A stretch of 64,000 nt of DNA from Heligmosomoides polygyrus polygyrus (GCA_947396885.1 OX377202.1:24862001-24926000); one strand, 5' to 3'. Positions 22,529 through 34,120 are shown, numbered from the stretch's first letter. Notes: a model not told the origin generated them from the letters alone. A program made the numbers and translations.

Positions 22529-24160
22529 GTTCCCAACTCATCGTCAGGGTGAGCTTTTGTGTTGCAATATTGACAGGATGTAGAGCCCTGTGAACGGAGT
22601 CCAGAACCGCAGTCAGTTTTTTTGCTGAACAATTTTTAAAGACCTGAAAAGGAGGTCTGTAAGCGTGAACGCAACTATCACCAACCCCTGCGACACCTTA
22701 AGAGATGTGCCTCGGAGGTGCAGTTGGTGAGAGTGCCGTCTCATAGAAGCACGCCTGCGGGGTTCTGAGTTCGAGTCCGCGTACTGTAGATGTTTTTGCA
22801 CATACTAGTTTGTTCTTATTACGCTTTCTCATGATCACAGGAGTCAATTTTGGACCATCAATGCTTACAACAAACCAAGAAGGCTGTCTATTTGCGCCTT
22901 CATATGCGCTAGTTTTTCAACAACATACATGGTGCCCCGAAAGTCCTGCAACAAAAACTTAGTTGTATAAAAAGGCTAGAAATGCACCAAATTTCGTACA
23001 ATTTTAAACATTATTTTCCCACACTGTGTAGATTATGGTGGAGCAGTATTGTTCATAACGAGCCATACCTGGCGTGAAAAAAGCCTTAAGATCGTATGGG
23101 AAGCTCTTCAGCTCGCGTCGGAGCATCTCTTACGGATCCGTCATTTGTTACAAAGAAGACGTTGAAGAATAATTTTTCTACGCTACATAAAGCAGAACTT
23201 TTTCTCAAAATAGTAAGTGAACAATGTCTAAAAATCGAAATGGCAGGAATTTCACAGCTAGTCTTTTGCTAGTAAGATGTTCGGCAGATGGACGGGGAAC
23301 CGCTAACACGTCCATTACTTCTTGACATTAGAATCATCGCCTTACTGGAACGTGCATTTTGCCGTTAAACAACGCGATTGGGCCCAGAAAATATGGTGTT
23401 ATTTCTTGTGCCCATCAAGCGATCATTTTTACTGATTTTCATTCACTCTTTTTACACGAAAACCTAGGATGTGAAGACATTTTGGAAAATCGTGTAAGAC
23501 GAACAACGTCGCTCTCTTTCGCTCCGGTGTTTCTGCTTGTCTTTCATACGCCTGGGTGGTAGCTAGATACATCGTTGTTCATCCAGGATCCTTCACTACA
23601 CCCACGGATTACGCGTTCAACAAAGGAGAAGTGGTCATTCCTTGCCAAGGAGAAGGAGTTCCTCATTGGCTTTTGTAAGGTGCTGCTGCTGTGACACGAG
23701 CTTGTGTTTCACTTGTTTCATAGATTTGTACAATAGCTGTTAACTAAAAGGGAAGAGTAAGACAGGACTTTTTAGTTCCAGAGAAATGGTGTGGTCCAGA
23801 TCGGCATTGTTAAGAAGCTAGCACACATGAAGGCGCAAATAGACTGCTTTAGTTTGTTTTAAGCATTGACGGTTTAAACTTGACTCCTGTGATTATGAAA
23901 AAGCGCATTGACATCAAACGAATATATGCAAATTATCAAAATTACTCTTACCAACTGCGCCACCGAGGCACATCTCTTGAGGTGTCGCAGGGGTTGATGA
24001 TAGTTGCATGCACGCTTACAGAGCTCCTCTTCAGGCCTTTAAAAAAGCGTTCAGCAAAAACTAACTGCGGTTCTGGACTCCGCTCGCACGGCCCTACATC
24101 CGGTCAAAACAACATCGCAAAAGCTCACCTTGAGTTGGGAACCTTTCCTTATAAGTAGAA
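22520..24160. mobile_element. Foldback element with tRNA-like arms
   Basis: Inverted arms 22520-22915 and 23816-24160 enclose a spacer of about 900 bp. The outer ends are related to GGTTCCCAACTC and its inverse; shared segments include GGTGAGCTTTTG, GACAGGATGTAG and CTATTTGCGCCTTCAT. The left arm carries an inward-pointing tRNA-like domain (A-box-like GTGCAGTTGGTGAGAGTG at about 22716; B-box-like GAGTTCGAGTCCGCG at about 22770). The right arm keeps the inverse A-box region (about 23950) but has lost the B-box part. The spacer encodes nothing recognisable. A solo arm is at 13222-13530. Confidence 0.7.
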
Positions 24161-24223
24161 CAGCTTTCGTGAATTTTGTCGAATCTGGACCACCTATTTT
24201 TTCGCTGATGGAATAAGTCGACT

Positions 24224-24386
24224 GGGGCCGGAATCATCAACAATTAAACCCGTAGGTATAAGGGGTATAAGGGGTAGAGATAAGATAAGAGTCAGACAGA
24301 GATAAGGCAAGAGTCAGAGACGCAGGCTTTATCGTGGGTATCTCTACCCCTATACCAGCGGGTTAGTCGTTGATGAATCCGGCCCC
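24224..24386. mobile_element. MITE, GGGGCC family, variant interior
   Basis: Ends GGGGCCGGAATCATCAAC and TCGTTGATGAATCCGGCCCC. The interior is a long inverted repeat around GGTATAAGGGGTAGAGATA and its complement, unlike the CAATTTAA-type interior of other copies. Confidence 0.7.
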
Positions 24387-24692
24387 TAGTGTCCCATTTG
24401 CAAAGGCGTGCTGATTCGATCGGTGCTTATCTGGACTAAATCAGATTAGATTTGTGGAAGTTATGGTAGTTCAAATTGAAGCATTCAAAACGATGAAAAG
24501 TTTTCTTTCCGGCCTAATATCTCACAGTGATGTCCTCGCTCTTCTTACGGTTGTGCTAGTGTTAGTTATTTTAGTTGTTCAAGATACTTTTGAAGACTAC
24601 TGTCTCCTTCTGGCGTCATGAGCGCACTTTTGGAGCATTGAAAATAAATAAGCAGATAAGAAAGTACGTAAATAAGTAAATAACAAGGATAG

Positions 24693-24973
24693 CTAATTGT
24701 TTTCAGCACGACTGCGCTTTAACGACACCACCGTCCAAGAAAAGCCAGATTTTTTTCGCTCGAACTTCACCAAAGCTATTATAGTAATGTAGGTGCCGGT
24801 TAGTCCATCGTACCCACTAGCGTAACTTACCATAATCGGACAACATCTCAAAAGCTGGTGTCCAATTCATAACCAACAACTCAGAACTATCCCCATGGGC
24901 GAAATTTGGGCAAACTTTCTCTTCTGGGGGTCCTAGACTCATGAACGTGCCAAGAGAACCATTGCTTCTGCGT
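24693..24973 (-). CDS. Small unknown gene, two 3' exons
   Basis: Exon 24831-24973 (143 nt) has a consensus acceptor (TTGACAG) and donor (GTAAGTTA) and an unbroken 47-codon frame including SLGTFMSLGPPEEKVCPNFA and ELLVMNWTPAFEMLSDY. A 55-bp intron leads in phase to terminal exon 24693-24775 (LVKFERKKSGFSWTVVSL, then KRSRAENN and a stop). The intron length matches the neighbouring genes. The upstream exon is uncertain. One possibility is a start at about 25029, giving MTVFA before a 38-bp intron, which is short. No family is recognised; the acidic-hydrophobic first exon and basic C-terminus are all that can be said. It lies about 200 bp downstream of a membrane microprotein gene on the same strand. 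Confidence 0.5.
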
Positions 24974-25187
24974 CTGTCAATACCATAATTACCAATCACT
25001 CAGTGTACCACGCGAAGACGGTCATGACTTCGACAGTGTCAAACTAATTTGCTTCGTCTTTGAGCTAAAAATAACGGAATTTACAGTTTATTGTCAGAGA
25101 GAACAGTATGTACAGTATGTAGCTGTGTGAGACTGAAGGCAAGTGAGAGAAGACGTCACAACACGGGAAGAGCTCAGACACAGCCAT

Positions 25188-25534
25188 CTATGACCGTCGG
25201 CGTCGCACGAATCGGTTCATGATTTCCTCGCATTTGGCCATTCTCTGGCCACGTCCACCTCGACAAACCAAGTTGCTCATCGACCGTCCAGAGAAATCTG
25301 GAATCGCGGCGGACTTGACTCGAGGTCAGAAAGGATGAAGGAAGAAGTGGCTTACTCTGAGCGATGAACTTGTAGTAGACGACAACGGACACAGTCATGA
25401 AGACAGTGAATCCCAGCATGTAAAAAGTGATAATTTCACCCGTTTGAAAACGCTGAAACCCGCGGCGATCAATAAATCGATCGCTGATCCGGTGCGAAGA
25501 TTACGGTAGATGCGCTCACCGGTAGAGAGTTCAT
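25188..25534 (-). CDS. Single-pass membrane microprotein, paralogue 1 (about 73 aa)
   Basis: Three exons on minus: 25520-25534 (MNSLP, donor GTGAGC), 25356-25452 (acceptor TTTCAG, donor GTAAGC) and 25188-25297 (acceptor ATTCCAG). Introns are 67 and 58 bp, phases 0 and 1, and the sum is an exact 222-nt CDS. The protein has a short N-terminus with RFQTGEIIT, one hydrophobic segment (FYMLGFTVFMTVSVVVY, about residues 14-30), a YYKF juxtamembrane motif and a basic tail ending MNRFVRRRRS. The charge bias suggests the tail is cytoplasmic. AATAAA lies about 96 bp after the stop. The middle exon has the same phase and motif (QTGExIT...YYKF) as the gene at 30925-31250. The function is not recognised. 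The start ATG is inferred from the good downstream donor. Confidence 0.6.
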
Positions 25535-25919
25535 GACAAGAGCGGAACCGTAGATGTGTAAGCGAATGGCCGTCGGAAGCTGGCTCGGAAGAGGAGGTCT
25601 ACGCACTCGGACGAGCTCTGAAATGCTCCACCACGCATTACATCGTATCGATTCGAGGCTCCGGCTGGCTTCGTCGCGGCGCCGTCCGCGTCTTCACCTA
25701 GACTACTGCCTCTCGGCTATTAGCACTGGAGCACGAAATTGTCACATCAGCAGCGCCGATCGCGAGTTCGCATACGGATCTGAAACGCCATGCTTAGAGA
25801 TCGTCGGACAGGTGTTGGGCAGTGAAGCGATAGGTCGCGACTATTGAGGCGGCACGTACGCCACAGCGACCACTTCAGTACTGTTTGCTTTTCTATAGAG
25901 TCTTGATTAAATTTTTTAG

Positions 25920-26010
25920 GGAGCAGGGTAGTGCTGTTCGAGAAGACACCGGCTGTCGGCTACGCTTCGAGTCAATCGTGGGTTCGGGTCTCGCACAGGC
26001 TGAATGCGAG
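25920..26010 (+). repeat. tRNA-like SINE head
   Basis: A-box-like GGGTAGTGCTGTTCGAGAAG and B-box-like GGGTTCGGGTCTCGC about 50 bases apart, followed by unrelated sequence with a poly-G run at about 26074. Degenerate. Confidence 0.35.
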
Positions 26011-26776
26011 TCTCAACTCTTGGGGATCGGTAAAATGGAACCGCTCAGGACCGAGCATGAGGTTCGAGAATCGAGGGGGGGGGTCGATTTCCTTTCTGTT
26101 TTAGCAGAGAATTGTCTCGTATCTTTCTCAGCTTTTCGAGTGAGTTTTGCATCTCTTAATAAATTGTTCTTTCCAGGCATCTTTCCTTCGACATTGAATA
26201 GAACTCACGCAGCTGAAGAAGACAGTTATAGCAGTCACTTTATGAGAATAAAATTCTTTAAAATTCTTCAAACACTGCTTGTTCTGCATTTGAGAATAAA
26301 GATTTTCTGCGAGCAATTTTTGATTTAAATTTTGAATTACGGAAAGCAGCCGTCCATCTTCCCCCACTAAGCTATACCTTTTTTAGTTGTGCTTTTCTTT
26401 CCGATCCCGAACAATGTTTTGCAAGCCAGCGTAGCAATGCGAATTATCAGGTCAGCAGTTTATGGATTGTACATGAAACATACTCCTCTCCCTTGGAAAT
26501 ACAGCTTTCCGAAGGAATGCCGAAGAAAACGAACATTCAGCCATCCGGGACATCTCTTTCTCAATTCCGCCGTTCTTTATACATCAAAGTAGAGAAGAAA
26601 GACGTGTTTACTGTTGTTATTGTTAATTTCATTAACTTTTACATTCTTATTGCATTATCTTTTATGCTGTTACAATAATATGGCAGTTTGAAAATTATTC
26701 AATTGCATTATGTCTAGAATTTTTGTATTTAGATTTGCACCAAATTCTTTTGGAAACGATGAGTTCGTGGAAAACA
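26011..26776. other. No gene seen
   Basis: The 147-codon ORF at 25885-26328 runs through the tRNA-like head and shows no domain, so it is treated as chance. Confidence 0.35.
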
Positions 26777-26930
26777 GGGGTCGGATTCATCGAAGACTTA
26801 CAGAGATTTGGAATTACAGAGGAAAATCCTGATAACATTTCGCCACATCGCACGTTGATAATTCGCGTTTTTTAGGAATTTCCGCTGCAATGTCTCTGCC
26901 AAGTCTCTATAAGTCGTTGAATCCGGCCCC
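26777..26930. mobile_element. MITE, GGGGCC family
   Basis: Ends GGGGTCGGATTCATCGAAGA and TAAGTCGTTGAATCCGGCCC(C), interior about 110 bp. Same family as 8491-8676. Confidence 0.7.
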
Positions 26931-27959
26931 TGATAAACGTACGATTGCGTCGCGTCGTAGTACAAGGAATAACGAGGACAATGCTAGGAGTAAACGTTTT
27001 ACACGAGGTGGAGACTTCCTGTGCAATTCTGATGATTGTATACGTTCGTTCAGAGGCCTGAGAGTTTTGCTCAAGGCAAACTGTAGAATACTATGTTGGC
27101 GCGTTGTTGTTCTGATTCGCTAACAGAAATATTGAGTGGCAACCGACTAGGCTCCGTGGAGTGCCAGTATGCCCTGTTTCATGGATAAAGACCGGCACAG
27201 CATATTTAACGCTCGTTCTTCGTGCCTATCAGACAAGCAGAGCCCAGTGAGCAACTTTGGCACGCAACAAGAAAGGCTGAAGACATTGCTGGCTCCCTCT
27301 CGAGCATATCAGCAAAAGACACTACCTACAAGTATCATGTGTGATAGAAAAATAAAAAATGCTTTCAGTTGCTAGCTTTCAGTTCTCTTGGAATACGGGT
27401 GAGGGTGGACAAAGGGGCATACCGTACAATACCGCTCCTAATTCATGAGCAGACGACGCTTTGCGATAGATTTTTACGTCGCAAGCGGTCGCAGTGCCAT
27501 AACTTCGTTCAAATTCAATTATATGAAAAATCAATTGCACCATTAGATTCACCTCCCTCCTAACAATCCAATTACCAGCATGAACTGTGGAATTGGATAT
27601 TTTTTACCTAGTTTCGGAGCTCGTCCTCTCAAACGTCCGCTAAGTGGTGGAGTGACCCCTCCGCGAGCGCTACTGCTCCATCCTTTTAGAGCTAAATGGT
27701 TTAAAAAGTATTCATCACAAAATTTCTTTATCAGATCTATGTTTTGTAGAGCGTGCCCATCATTTTGACAGAATACACTACGAAGTTTACCGAATTTGAA
27801 GTGTCGGCCTGTTCATAATATGACATGGATTCTTTCGAGGATCAGCCTTCAATTCCTAGTTAGCAGCAGACATCACGAAGGAGCTAGCTCATTTATCGTG
27901 AAAAGTTGAACGCCCTTTCCTTCTTAGGTTTATACAGGTACAGCAGTCAACCAATTCCA
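26931..27959. other. No gene seen
   Basis: Four plus-strand ORFs of 62-77 codons, none with a domain or splice context that I can support. Confidence 0.35.
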
Positions 27960-28130
27960 AGTTCTTAAGCCTCAAAAAAGTCTTCCACCGTTGCTCACCC
28001 ATATTTGAGTTTTCGACACTTCCAATAATGACATTCTATTCTCCACGAAAGGTTCTATCGAATGGTGTCAATATCGCCCAATTTCGGAAAAATCGATTCT
28101 TTGACAATTTTGCATAACACGGTTCGAGCT
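27960..28130 (+). repeat. Fragment related to the 0.9-2.6 kb foldback spacer
   Basis: Shares blocks with 1930-2060 in the same order: GCTCACCCATATTTG (versus ACTCGCCCATATTTG), TTCTCGACGC-like, GGAATGG/CGAATGGTGTCAAT and TCGATT(T/C)TTTGACAAT. Moderately diverged. Confidence 0.55.
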
Positions 28131-30166
28131 TGTTCTAGTCTAGCTTACCTTGTTTAGAAGAGGGTCCAAACTAATATGAGGCGGCCAATTTTGCGTGAAA
28201 ATGGTGTACATATATATGAAATGCTATCCTAGCATATTATCAGAGGAGACATGCAGAAACTAGAAGTTTCTGTTCAAACTAAACAACAGTTAGGAATATT
28301 TCAATTTAAATGAGACAATTCAAATCCGACATTATTTTTGAACGAACCAAATAAATAAGAATTTGGGATTTTCCCAGATATTGGGATAGGATTGAAGTTG
28401 ACTTCAAAGGCAACGGATTAACGTCGAGGGGTTCCCAAAAGATCGATCGGCGTTGTTTTATTGCTCCACTGGAGTATCACACTGATAGTGGGTATAGCAT
28501 CAAGGTGTGAATCCAGTATGTAGGGTCATCGGTGATCCCGCCGCCAAGCGCTGGGATCAGGTCGAGCCCGACCCCCACTCTCGTAATTCAACTGATCGTG
28601 AGTGCAAATAGCGTGAAGTATCGACCAACTCGTGTTTGAGCTGGAATATGCTGTCGACGCTGCCAACATCACCAGGCCAACCATTTTCTCATATGAAAAC
28701 AACCTGAAGAATAAATCTTCAAGTAAAGAAAAATCCTTTCTCCTAGATTGAGTTTACTGTGCCCTATGATTTGATCAGAGGCTTGCTTCTATTCACAGTA
28801 TTCTTCGAATCTATTGGTCATTGATGTTTCGTCGTATGCACTTTGTCGATAAAAGATGAACTGGACAAAATCAAAGAAAACCAAAAAAATTGCAAAATTG
28901 TGCCTCTGTAATCGTTTTCATATGATCAGCATGAACGAAGCCAGTCTTATGTATTGGTGTTTTTCAAAAACCGACTATCGTGTGAAAAAAGTAGGAATAC
29001 CTTCCTTGGTATAGCAAGGTTACTACAAGCCATTTGACATGAAGAAAACCGCTTGTTTCAAACGAAAAGTGAAGGACTTATACATAAATAAATGCATTAG
29101 TTTTTTTAAGATCTGAGCTCATTTGTTACACCTAAAAAGAGCTTTTCTTAGTAAACTCAATAACATTAAATGTTAGCATGAAAAAGAGCGTAGGGTGATT
29201 TAATGACAGCCTGAAGTGTGCGGTGCAGCAGTCGAGCTCATTAAGTGGAAAAAAAGTTGAAATATTGACTATTTCGAGTGTCGTCGCCGTTATGTTGTCA
29301 GAGAGCTGACGACGTGGTGAAGAAGGCCATTTAAGTAATTTCCCGCATAGAGATGAGCAGGTGGAGTAATCAATGAAAAATTCGAAAACTTGTAAATTTG
29401 TGCTGAAAGAAAGAGTCTAAGAAGGCACAGGCAGTAATGCCGGCACACAGAACCGCAAACTCCCTGCAGAAAACCAGTTGCGGTACGAAACAGGGAAAAG
29501 CCCAATCTCTTACTTGCATCTACAACTAAGTAAGAGTGGTTTGAAAACTATGAGAATCCATTTGGGAGCGTGCTAATTTTGAGGCTTGAGAACTTGAAAG
29601 CAGCTGACAACCGCTGAACCTGTGTAGACCTGTGAAAGAAAGTGCATTCAACTTCTTATGATAAATGAATTAGTTCCTTGATGCTGATGCTGCCTGCTGC
29701 CTGCTGTGATGCTGCCTGCTAACTAAATAGAAATTGAAGGCTAAAATTTGAACAATCTATGTCATGGTACAGTAGTAACAGGCCGATGCTTCAGACTTGG
29801 CTAATTTTGCAGTGTATACTATCAAATGATCTTATCGTTCTACAAAACATAGATCTGATAAAGAAATTTTATACTCACTTACTCTACAAAGGTGGACCAG
29901 CGTCGCTCGCGGAGGGGCCAAAAATCATTAGCGCATGTTTGAAAGGACGAGCTCCACAACTAGGTGAAGAGTATCCAGTTCCACAGTTCATGCAAGTAGT
30001 TGGATTGGTAGAAGGGAGGTGAATCTAATAGTGCAATTTTTTCATATAATTGAAGTTGAAGGAAGTTATGACACTGCGACTGTTTGCGACGGAAAAAAAT
30101 CTGTCGCGCAGCGTCAGTTGTTCACGAATTAGCGGTATTGTATTCTTCTATTAACATCAAATTCAA
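28131..30166. other. Unassigned intergenic sequence
   Basis: No supported gene. A GC-richer patch at 28500-28620 (GTGATCCCGCCGCCAAGCGC, then CAGGTCGAGCCCGACCC) looks like a dispersed repeat or tRNA-like relic. A TGCTGCC-type low-complexity patch lies near 29685-29720. Confidence 0.35.
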
Positions 30167-30490
30167 TCAAAGCCAGAGCGTAAGTTGATAACCATTATCC
30201 TTCAAAGGTATTATTCCGTTCGGTTTTTTTGTGGTGCTCCAGATGAAGCGATTTGTTAGGTAAGAGGTGAGATTCCGAGTTCCTAGTTTCGCTGATGATT
30301 GAAATGTGCTGCCATTGTCGCTCACTGGGCTATTCTGGCACACACATTGAACAGAGACGTCGTTGGCTTGGAGCAAGTCAGCAATATTTGGGGCAGAAGG
30401 TAACACAGAAGCAGTGTGGAAGTTGTTGTAGTTGACGTTCACCCTGAATGACCCATTTCGGACTACCAATATGCTCGTTGCGATCAAAGG
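30167..30490 (-). CDS. Orphan terminal exon, unknown protein
   Basis: An open frame of 107 codons from a plausible acceptor (CCCTAACAG) to a TGA, with protein-like composition and C-ending codons (for example NVNYNNFHTASVLPSAPNIA, then QCVCQNSPVSDNGSTF, then FIWSTTKKPNGIIPL). It may be the last exon of a longer gene. If the third exon of the membrane gene at 30925-31250 used a GTGAAA donor after codon TGT, it would join here in phase 0. That is inference. No domain is recognised. Confidence 0.4.
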   Translation of the reverse strand, partial: PLIATSILVVRNGSFRVNVNYNNFHTASVLPSAPNIADLLQANDVSVQCVCQNSPVSDNGSTFQSSAKLGTRNLTSYLTNRFIWSTTKKPNGIIPLKDNGYQLTLWL

Positions 30491-30924
30491 CTGTTAGGGA
30501 CAAATACCTTGACGTTTTCTCCCTTCGACAAAAAAGTTAGAAAAAGAATCTTTATGATGATTGTAGGGTTAAGGAAATCATAGCAGGTATGTTAAACGGA
30601 GCCTTAGAACTGTAGTGTTTAGTGCTGTTCTACTCGTGACGAACAAAACTAACCATGATAGAATTAACCCCTCACTGCATGGACATAGCACTATTTTATG
30701 TGAAGCTGGTTTCATGTTCTTCAATTTGTGAGAACAGACATTATCTCGCCTCATAAGTCTTTGAAGTTTCAGGTCAATACTAGGCAGGACGCGATGCGTT
30801 CGTTGTTTTGCCTCTCCATTCACCTCGGTTTGTTAGTCCATCGACTACTGCTAAACAATACGTTGCCGTTCATGCGAAGTTAAGGAATTCGGTCGGTCAT
30901 TTCGTGGGATGCTTCACGTATCTG

Positions 30925-31250
30925 TCACTCTGCCCCCTTCCGACTAGGAATGATCCGAAATTTCACACATAAGGCCTGGTACTTCATTTCGAGGCCTTCA
31001 TTTCGGGGTATTGGCATAATGTGTAGTGATGGTCGCCAAGTGGGATAGTCGTGCCGCTCACGAAATGAGACCAAAGTTCCTTTGTTCTCGATTTTTCCTT
31101 CGAAAGACGGTTTGGGGAATGCTATTCAGAAATACAGAAATACGCAACAAACTCACTTGGCTTGCAGAATTTATAATAGATCACCACTGCCAGAGTGATG
31201 AGTGCGGTAAAGATGGCGAATATGAGGGTGATCTGCTCGCCGGTTTGCAT
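30925..31250 (-). CDS. Single-pass membrane microprotein, paralogue 2
   Basis: A transmembrane exon (31157-31254; acceptor TTACAG, donor GTGAGT, phase 1 end) encodes MQTGEQIT, then LIFAIFTALITLAVVIYYKF. The frame continues after an intron into FRERHDYPTWRPSLHIMPIP, EGLEMKYQALCVKFRI and a stop at 30925-30927. The intron is either 59 bp (acceptor ending at 31098) or 35 bp (acceptor TGAATAG, exon from 31121); both keep the frame, and 59 fits the local norm. The start is set at the ATG inside the transmembrane exon (31248-31250); an upstream first exon like MNSLP of paralogue 1 is expected but not found. The QTGE(Q/I)IT...YYKF match and identical donor phase support paralogy. The tails differ. 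Confidence 0.55.
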
Positions 31251-31254
31251 TGAC

Positions 31255-32344
31255 CTGTAACGAGGTATTCCGCTTCAGAAGCATTTCGATAAAATGAGTA
31301 GATAATTCATTTGGAAAGAACTGCTAGCTCTACCTAGACAAGCATAACGATCAATCTTATTCCACTGCGCCGTGATATGTGTTTGGAAAAACAACGGAAA
31401 TCAGATGTCGGAATTAGGAGCTACAGTGTCGTCGACGACGGTGGTAACGAACAACACAAAACTAAACAGCACAGATAAACGGATCGTATGGGCGTGAATT
31501 GGGTGAGGAGTGATATCGGGGCACAGCGCCGATTGCAAACAATCTGATTACGAGACAGGAAATTGGTTTATATCTAGCGAAATCGCATCCCTTGTGCCGT
31601 CGCATGGAATACGTTCGTCCAAGCCGCTGTTCCTTTCAGACCGGGGGAGTCTGTGTGTGTTTTTGTACGTTAAGCAGCGTTCTTTTGACGAAAAGCCGCG
31701 TAAGAAAACGAGAAAAAAGAAAGAGGGACCAAAGGGGGTGATTCAGGCGTCCAGGCGCATAGTCAAATTGTAGAACTCATTGTACATTTCCTTTCAAAAA
31801 TATTTCGCAGCAAACAAGGCGATGGATAAGACCAGCTGAACTTCCAAACCTCCGCAATTGAGACCGCACATCAACGAAGGTTGCAGCTGTTCTCCTTCAG
31901 GGCCACCTTCTCATAATGCATGGCGAATTGGCCACTCTACTAAGTTCCAGCTGCACCCATGGCTGCACTTTGTGCAGCGAATGCTGGTACCGATCGTCGG
32001 CGCCGGGCCATGGATGACTAATGAGCCTATTTTGCCCCATCATCAGACTAACAAATAGGACTAGGAAACGTTGGAAGGCTCAATGTAGTTAGGGTCAATA
32101 TGTCCTAATCGTATGAGGCGCAATTTGCGAGTTAACGTCGGATTCGATTGCACGATGAGCTCCTACGCCATCGTGTAGACAGAGAAATATGTACTTCATA
32201 AAGCTTTTTATATCATTTGCATAGGAAAACCCACGTCGTTAAAAAGGTGGCAACTATCATAGCAAAAGTCAATTGGCTAGGATGTATGTACGATGCCTAA
32301 TTGAGGAAGCTTTGAGTGTGACATTCGTGAAATTCAGTAGTATA
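31255..32344. other. Possible 5' region of paralogue 2; otherwise nothing seen
   Basis: Likely holds the missing first exon and promoter of the membrane gene. The ORFs at 31510-31773 and 31858-32058 are unsupported. Confidence 0.3.
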
Positions 32345-32369
32345 CAGGGTATCACAAAAAATATATAAA

Positions 32370-32665
32370 GAATGAAGGATAAAGGACGGCATTATTCAAT
32401 CCCTTTTGGGATGCGCCACGCATTCTACTTCTATGGGATATTGTGGAGACGACTTGAATGCGTATTTGGCCACACAATGTCTTGCGATGGTCAGCCGATG
32501 AACAAGTCAGCGCTCTATCCTTCCCAGGCAAGTCTGGTACCAATTCATCGACCCCGGAGGGATAGAAGGCTTGGTTGGCCTGGTCGGGAAATCCGAACCA
32601 GGAACCTGGTGTCGGGTGCAGGTGACGGACGGCGACAGCTCCTCCGACTGCACTATACGCGTCCC
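32370..32665 (-). mobile_element. tRNA-derived SINE (family S), near full length
   Basis: Minus copy. Head at right (GGGACGCGTATAGTGCAGTC, A box altered to TAGTGCAGTCGG), B-box-like GGTTCGGATTTCCC, tail GATTGAATAATGCCGTCC then TTTATCCTTCATTC. Confidence 0.8.
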
Positions 32666-32974
32666 AAAAAACATATACCCAGTTTTAAAGGTTCTAACAT
32701 CGCTGCTAGTAGCTCTTCTGAAGACGTTTGAGACTCGAACGCAGAGGATAACGACAACTCTGTAATCTACCAATGATAAAGATTGCGCTAAGCAACTGCC
32801 AGAAATCCTTCCTTTCAGACCCGATTGATTGTGTAGAGGCTGAATGCGTATTACAATCGCGTTATTATGCACTTAGTTCTATTTAATTCTATTTGATTGT
32901 TCTGGAATTGAGTTTTGAACTGCTAAAGAACCGTGAGATCTTGAATAATTTTTCGTATAGATTTGCAACTGATT

Positions 32975-33182
32975 TTATTAATTGGCCACATTAACCTATC
33001 ATGCGCTTCTTTTAACACTTAGAGCTACCCACTGCACCACAACTTGTGGCAAAATACGGGGTAATCTTTAAAAAATATAGTAAAGGTTTTGAAATAGTTT
33101 AGGGTTCACATAAATTGTAATGCACTGTCAAGTTCTAAGCATTGAAAGAAGCACAGCATGTGTTAATGTGGTCAATTAATAA
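32975..33182. repeat. Short inverted repeat
   Basis: TTGGCCACATTAACCTATCA plus TGCGCTTCTTT near 32980 is answered inversely by AAAGAAGCACAGCATGTGTT then AATGTGGTCAATTAAT near 33150. About 45-bp arms, about 110-bp loop. Possibly an internal MITE. Confidence 0.5.
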
Positions 33183-33671
33183 CAAAACTGCAACAAACAT
33201 GCGGCTCACGCACTGCCCATCGAGTCTGAAATGAAAGGTTTCAGACGGATCCATGGCGCAATCCCGACTATTCGCACACCGCAGAATTTTCGTCCTCCTG
33301 TGCTTTCATATGAGTCTCAAACATCTAGAAAATCTTCAGCAGCAGCAGTGACATAGCCTTTCAAAGAGTACATGAATTTTTTGGGATACCCTGCGTTTTG
33401 CAGTGAACTGTAGCGTGTTTTACGTTTTGAGCTTCAAGATGAATACAAGCCAATCGATACGGTCGTTTTAAGGGAAAATGGTATCAAGAATTTCATCGAA
33501 ACAATCAATCGAGCCTGAAATGCGTGGTGAGATCTCTTCAGCTCATATATCAGAAAATTTACATTTTCTTGCGCATGAGCTCGTATCTTCTTCAGTGCCT
33601 TTACTGGCAGCAAAGTTATAACCTTTCAAATACTGTTTACATTTTCTGAGACACCCTGCATTATGTGCTCC

Positions 33672-33862
33672 AGATTTTTGGTTTAGATTTCCCGCTCAGG
33701 CCAACCAAGCCCGCCATCCTTCTGGGGTTGGCGAATCGGTACAAACTTGTCTTAGGATAAAGCACTGACTTGTCCATCGATTGACCACCGCAGAGTCATG
33801 TGTAACCAAAAATGCGTGGCACATCCCAAGGGGGACTGTATAGCGCCGTCCTTTATCATTTA
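33672..33862 (+). mobile_element. tRNA-derived SINE (family S), 5'-truncated
   Basis: Begins in the B-box region (TTGGTTTAGATTTCCCGC), followed by the family body (CAGGCCAACCAAGCCCGCCA) and the complete tail (AATGCGTGGCACATCCCAAG, then AGCGCCGTCCTTTATCATTT). Confidence 0.75.
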
Positions 33863-33994
33863 ATCCGCAGTGGCCTTCACCGGTACCTCAAACATACATA
33901 ATCAAACCAAAAGGCTTGGCTTATTAACGAACCATTAGAATATCCCCTCGTACAAAATCTCTTCCAAAGAACTGGTCGAGAAAATGAAGTTCTT

Positions 33995-34120
33995 GGGCCG
34001 GATTCACCATATCGCTGGTGTCACACTTGGTAAGGTGAAATCTTTCACCATATCGCTTGATGTGATTTCGGTTGTATTTTCTCCTTTAAACTGCTGTAAG
34101 TCGTTGATGAATCCGGTCCC
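33995..34120. mobile_element. MITE, GGGGCC family, short
   Basis: Ends GGGCCGGATTCACCATATCG and GTCGTTGATGAATCCGGTCC(C). The left half is deleted relative to longer members. Confidence 0.65.

Larger units (their letters stand above)
32345..33393. mobile_element. Possible TIR-bounded element (CAGGGTATC ends)
   Basis: CAGGGTATCACAAAAAAT at 32345 is answered by ATTTTTTGGGATACCCTG at about 33376-33393, a 17/18-bp inverted match of the CAGGGT-type ends common in Tc1/mariner-like elements. The left end is preceded by TA, but the right is not followed by TA. A third such end lies at about 33643-33660. The interval contains a SINE and a short inverted repeat and no transposase, so the pairing is tentative. 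Confidence 0.35.
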
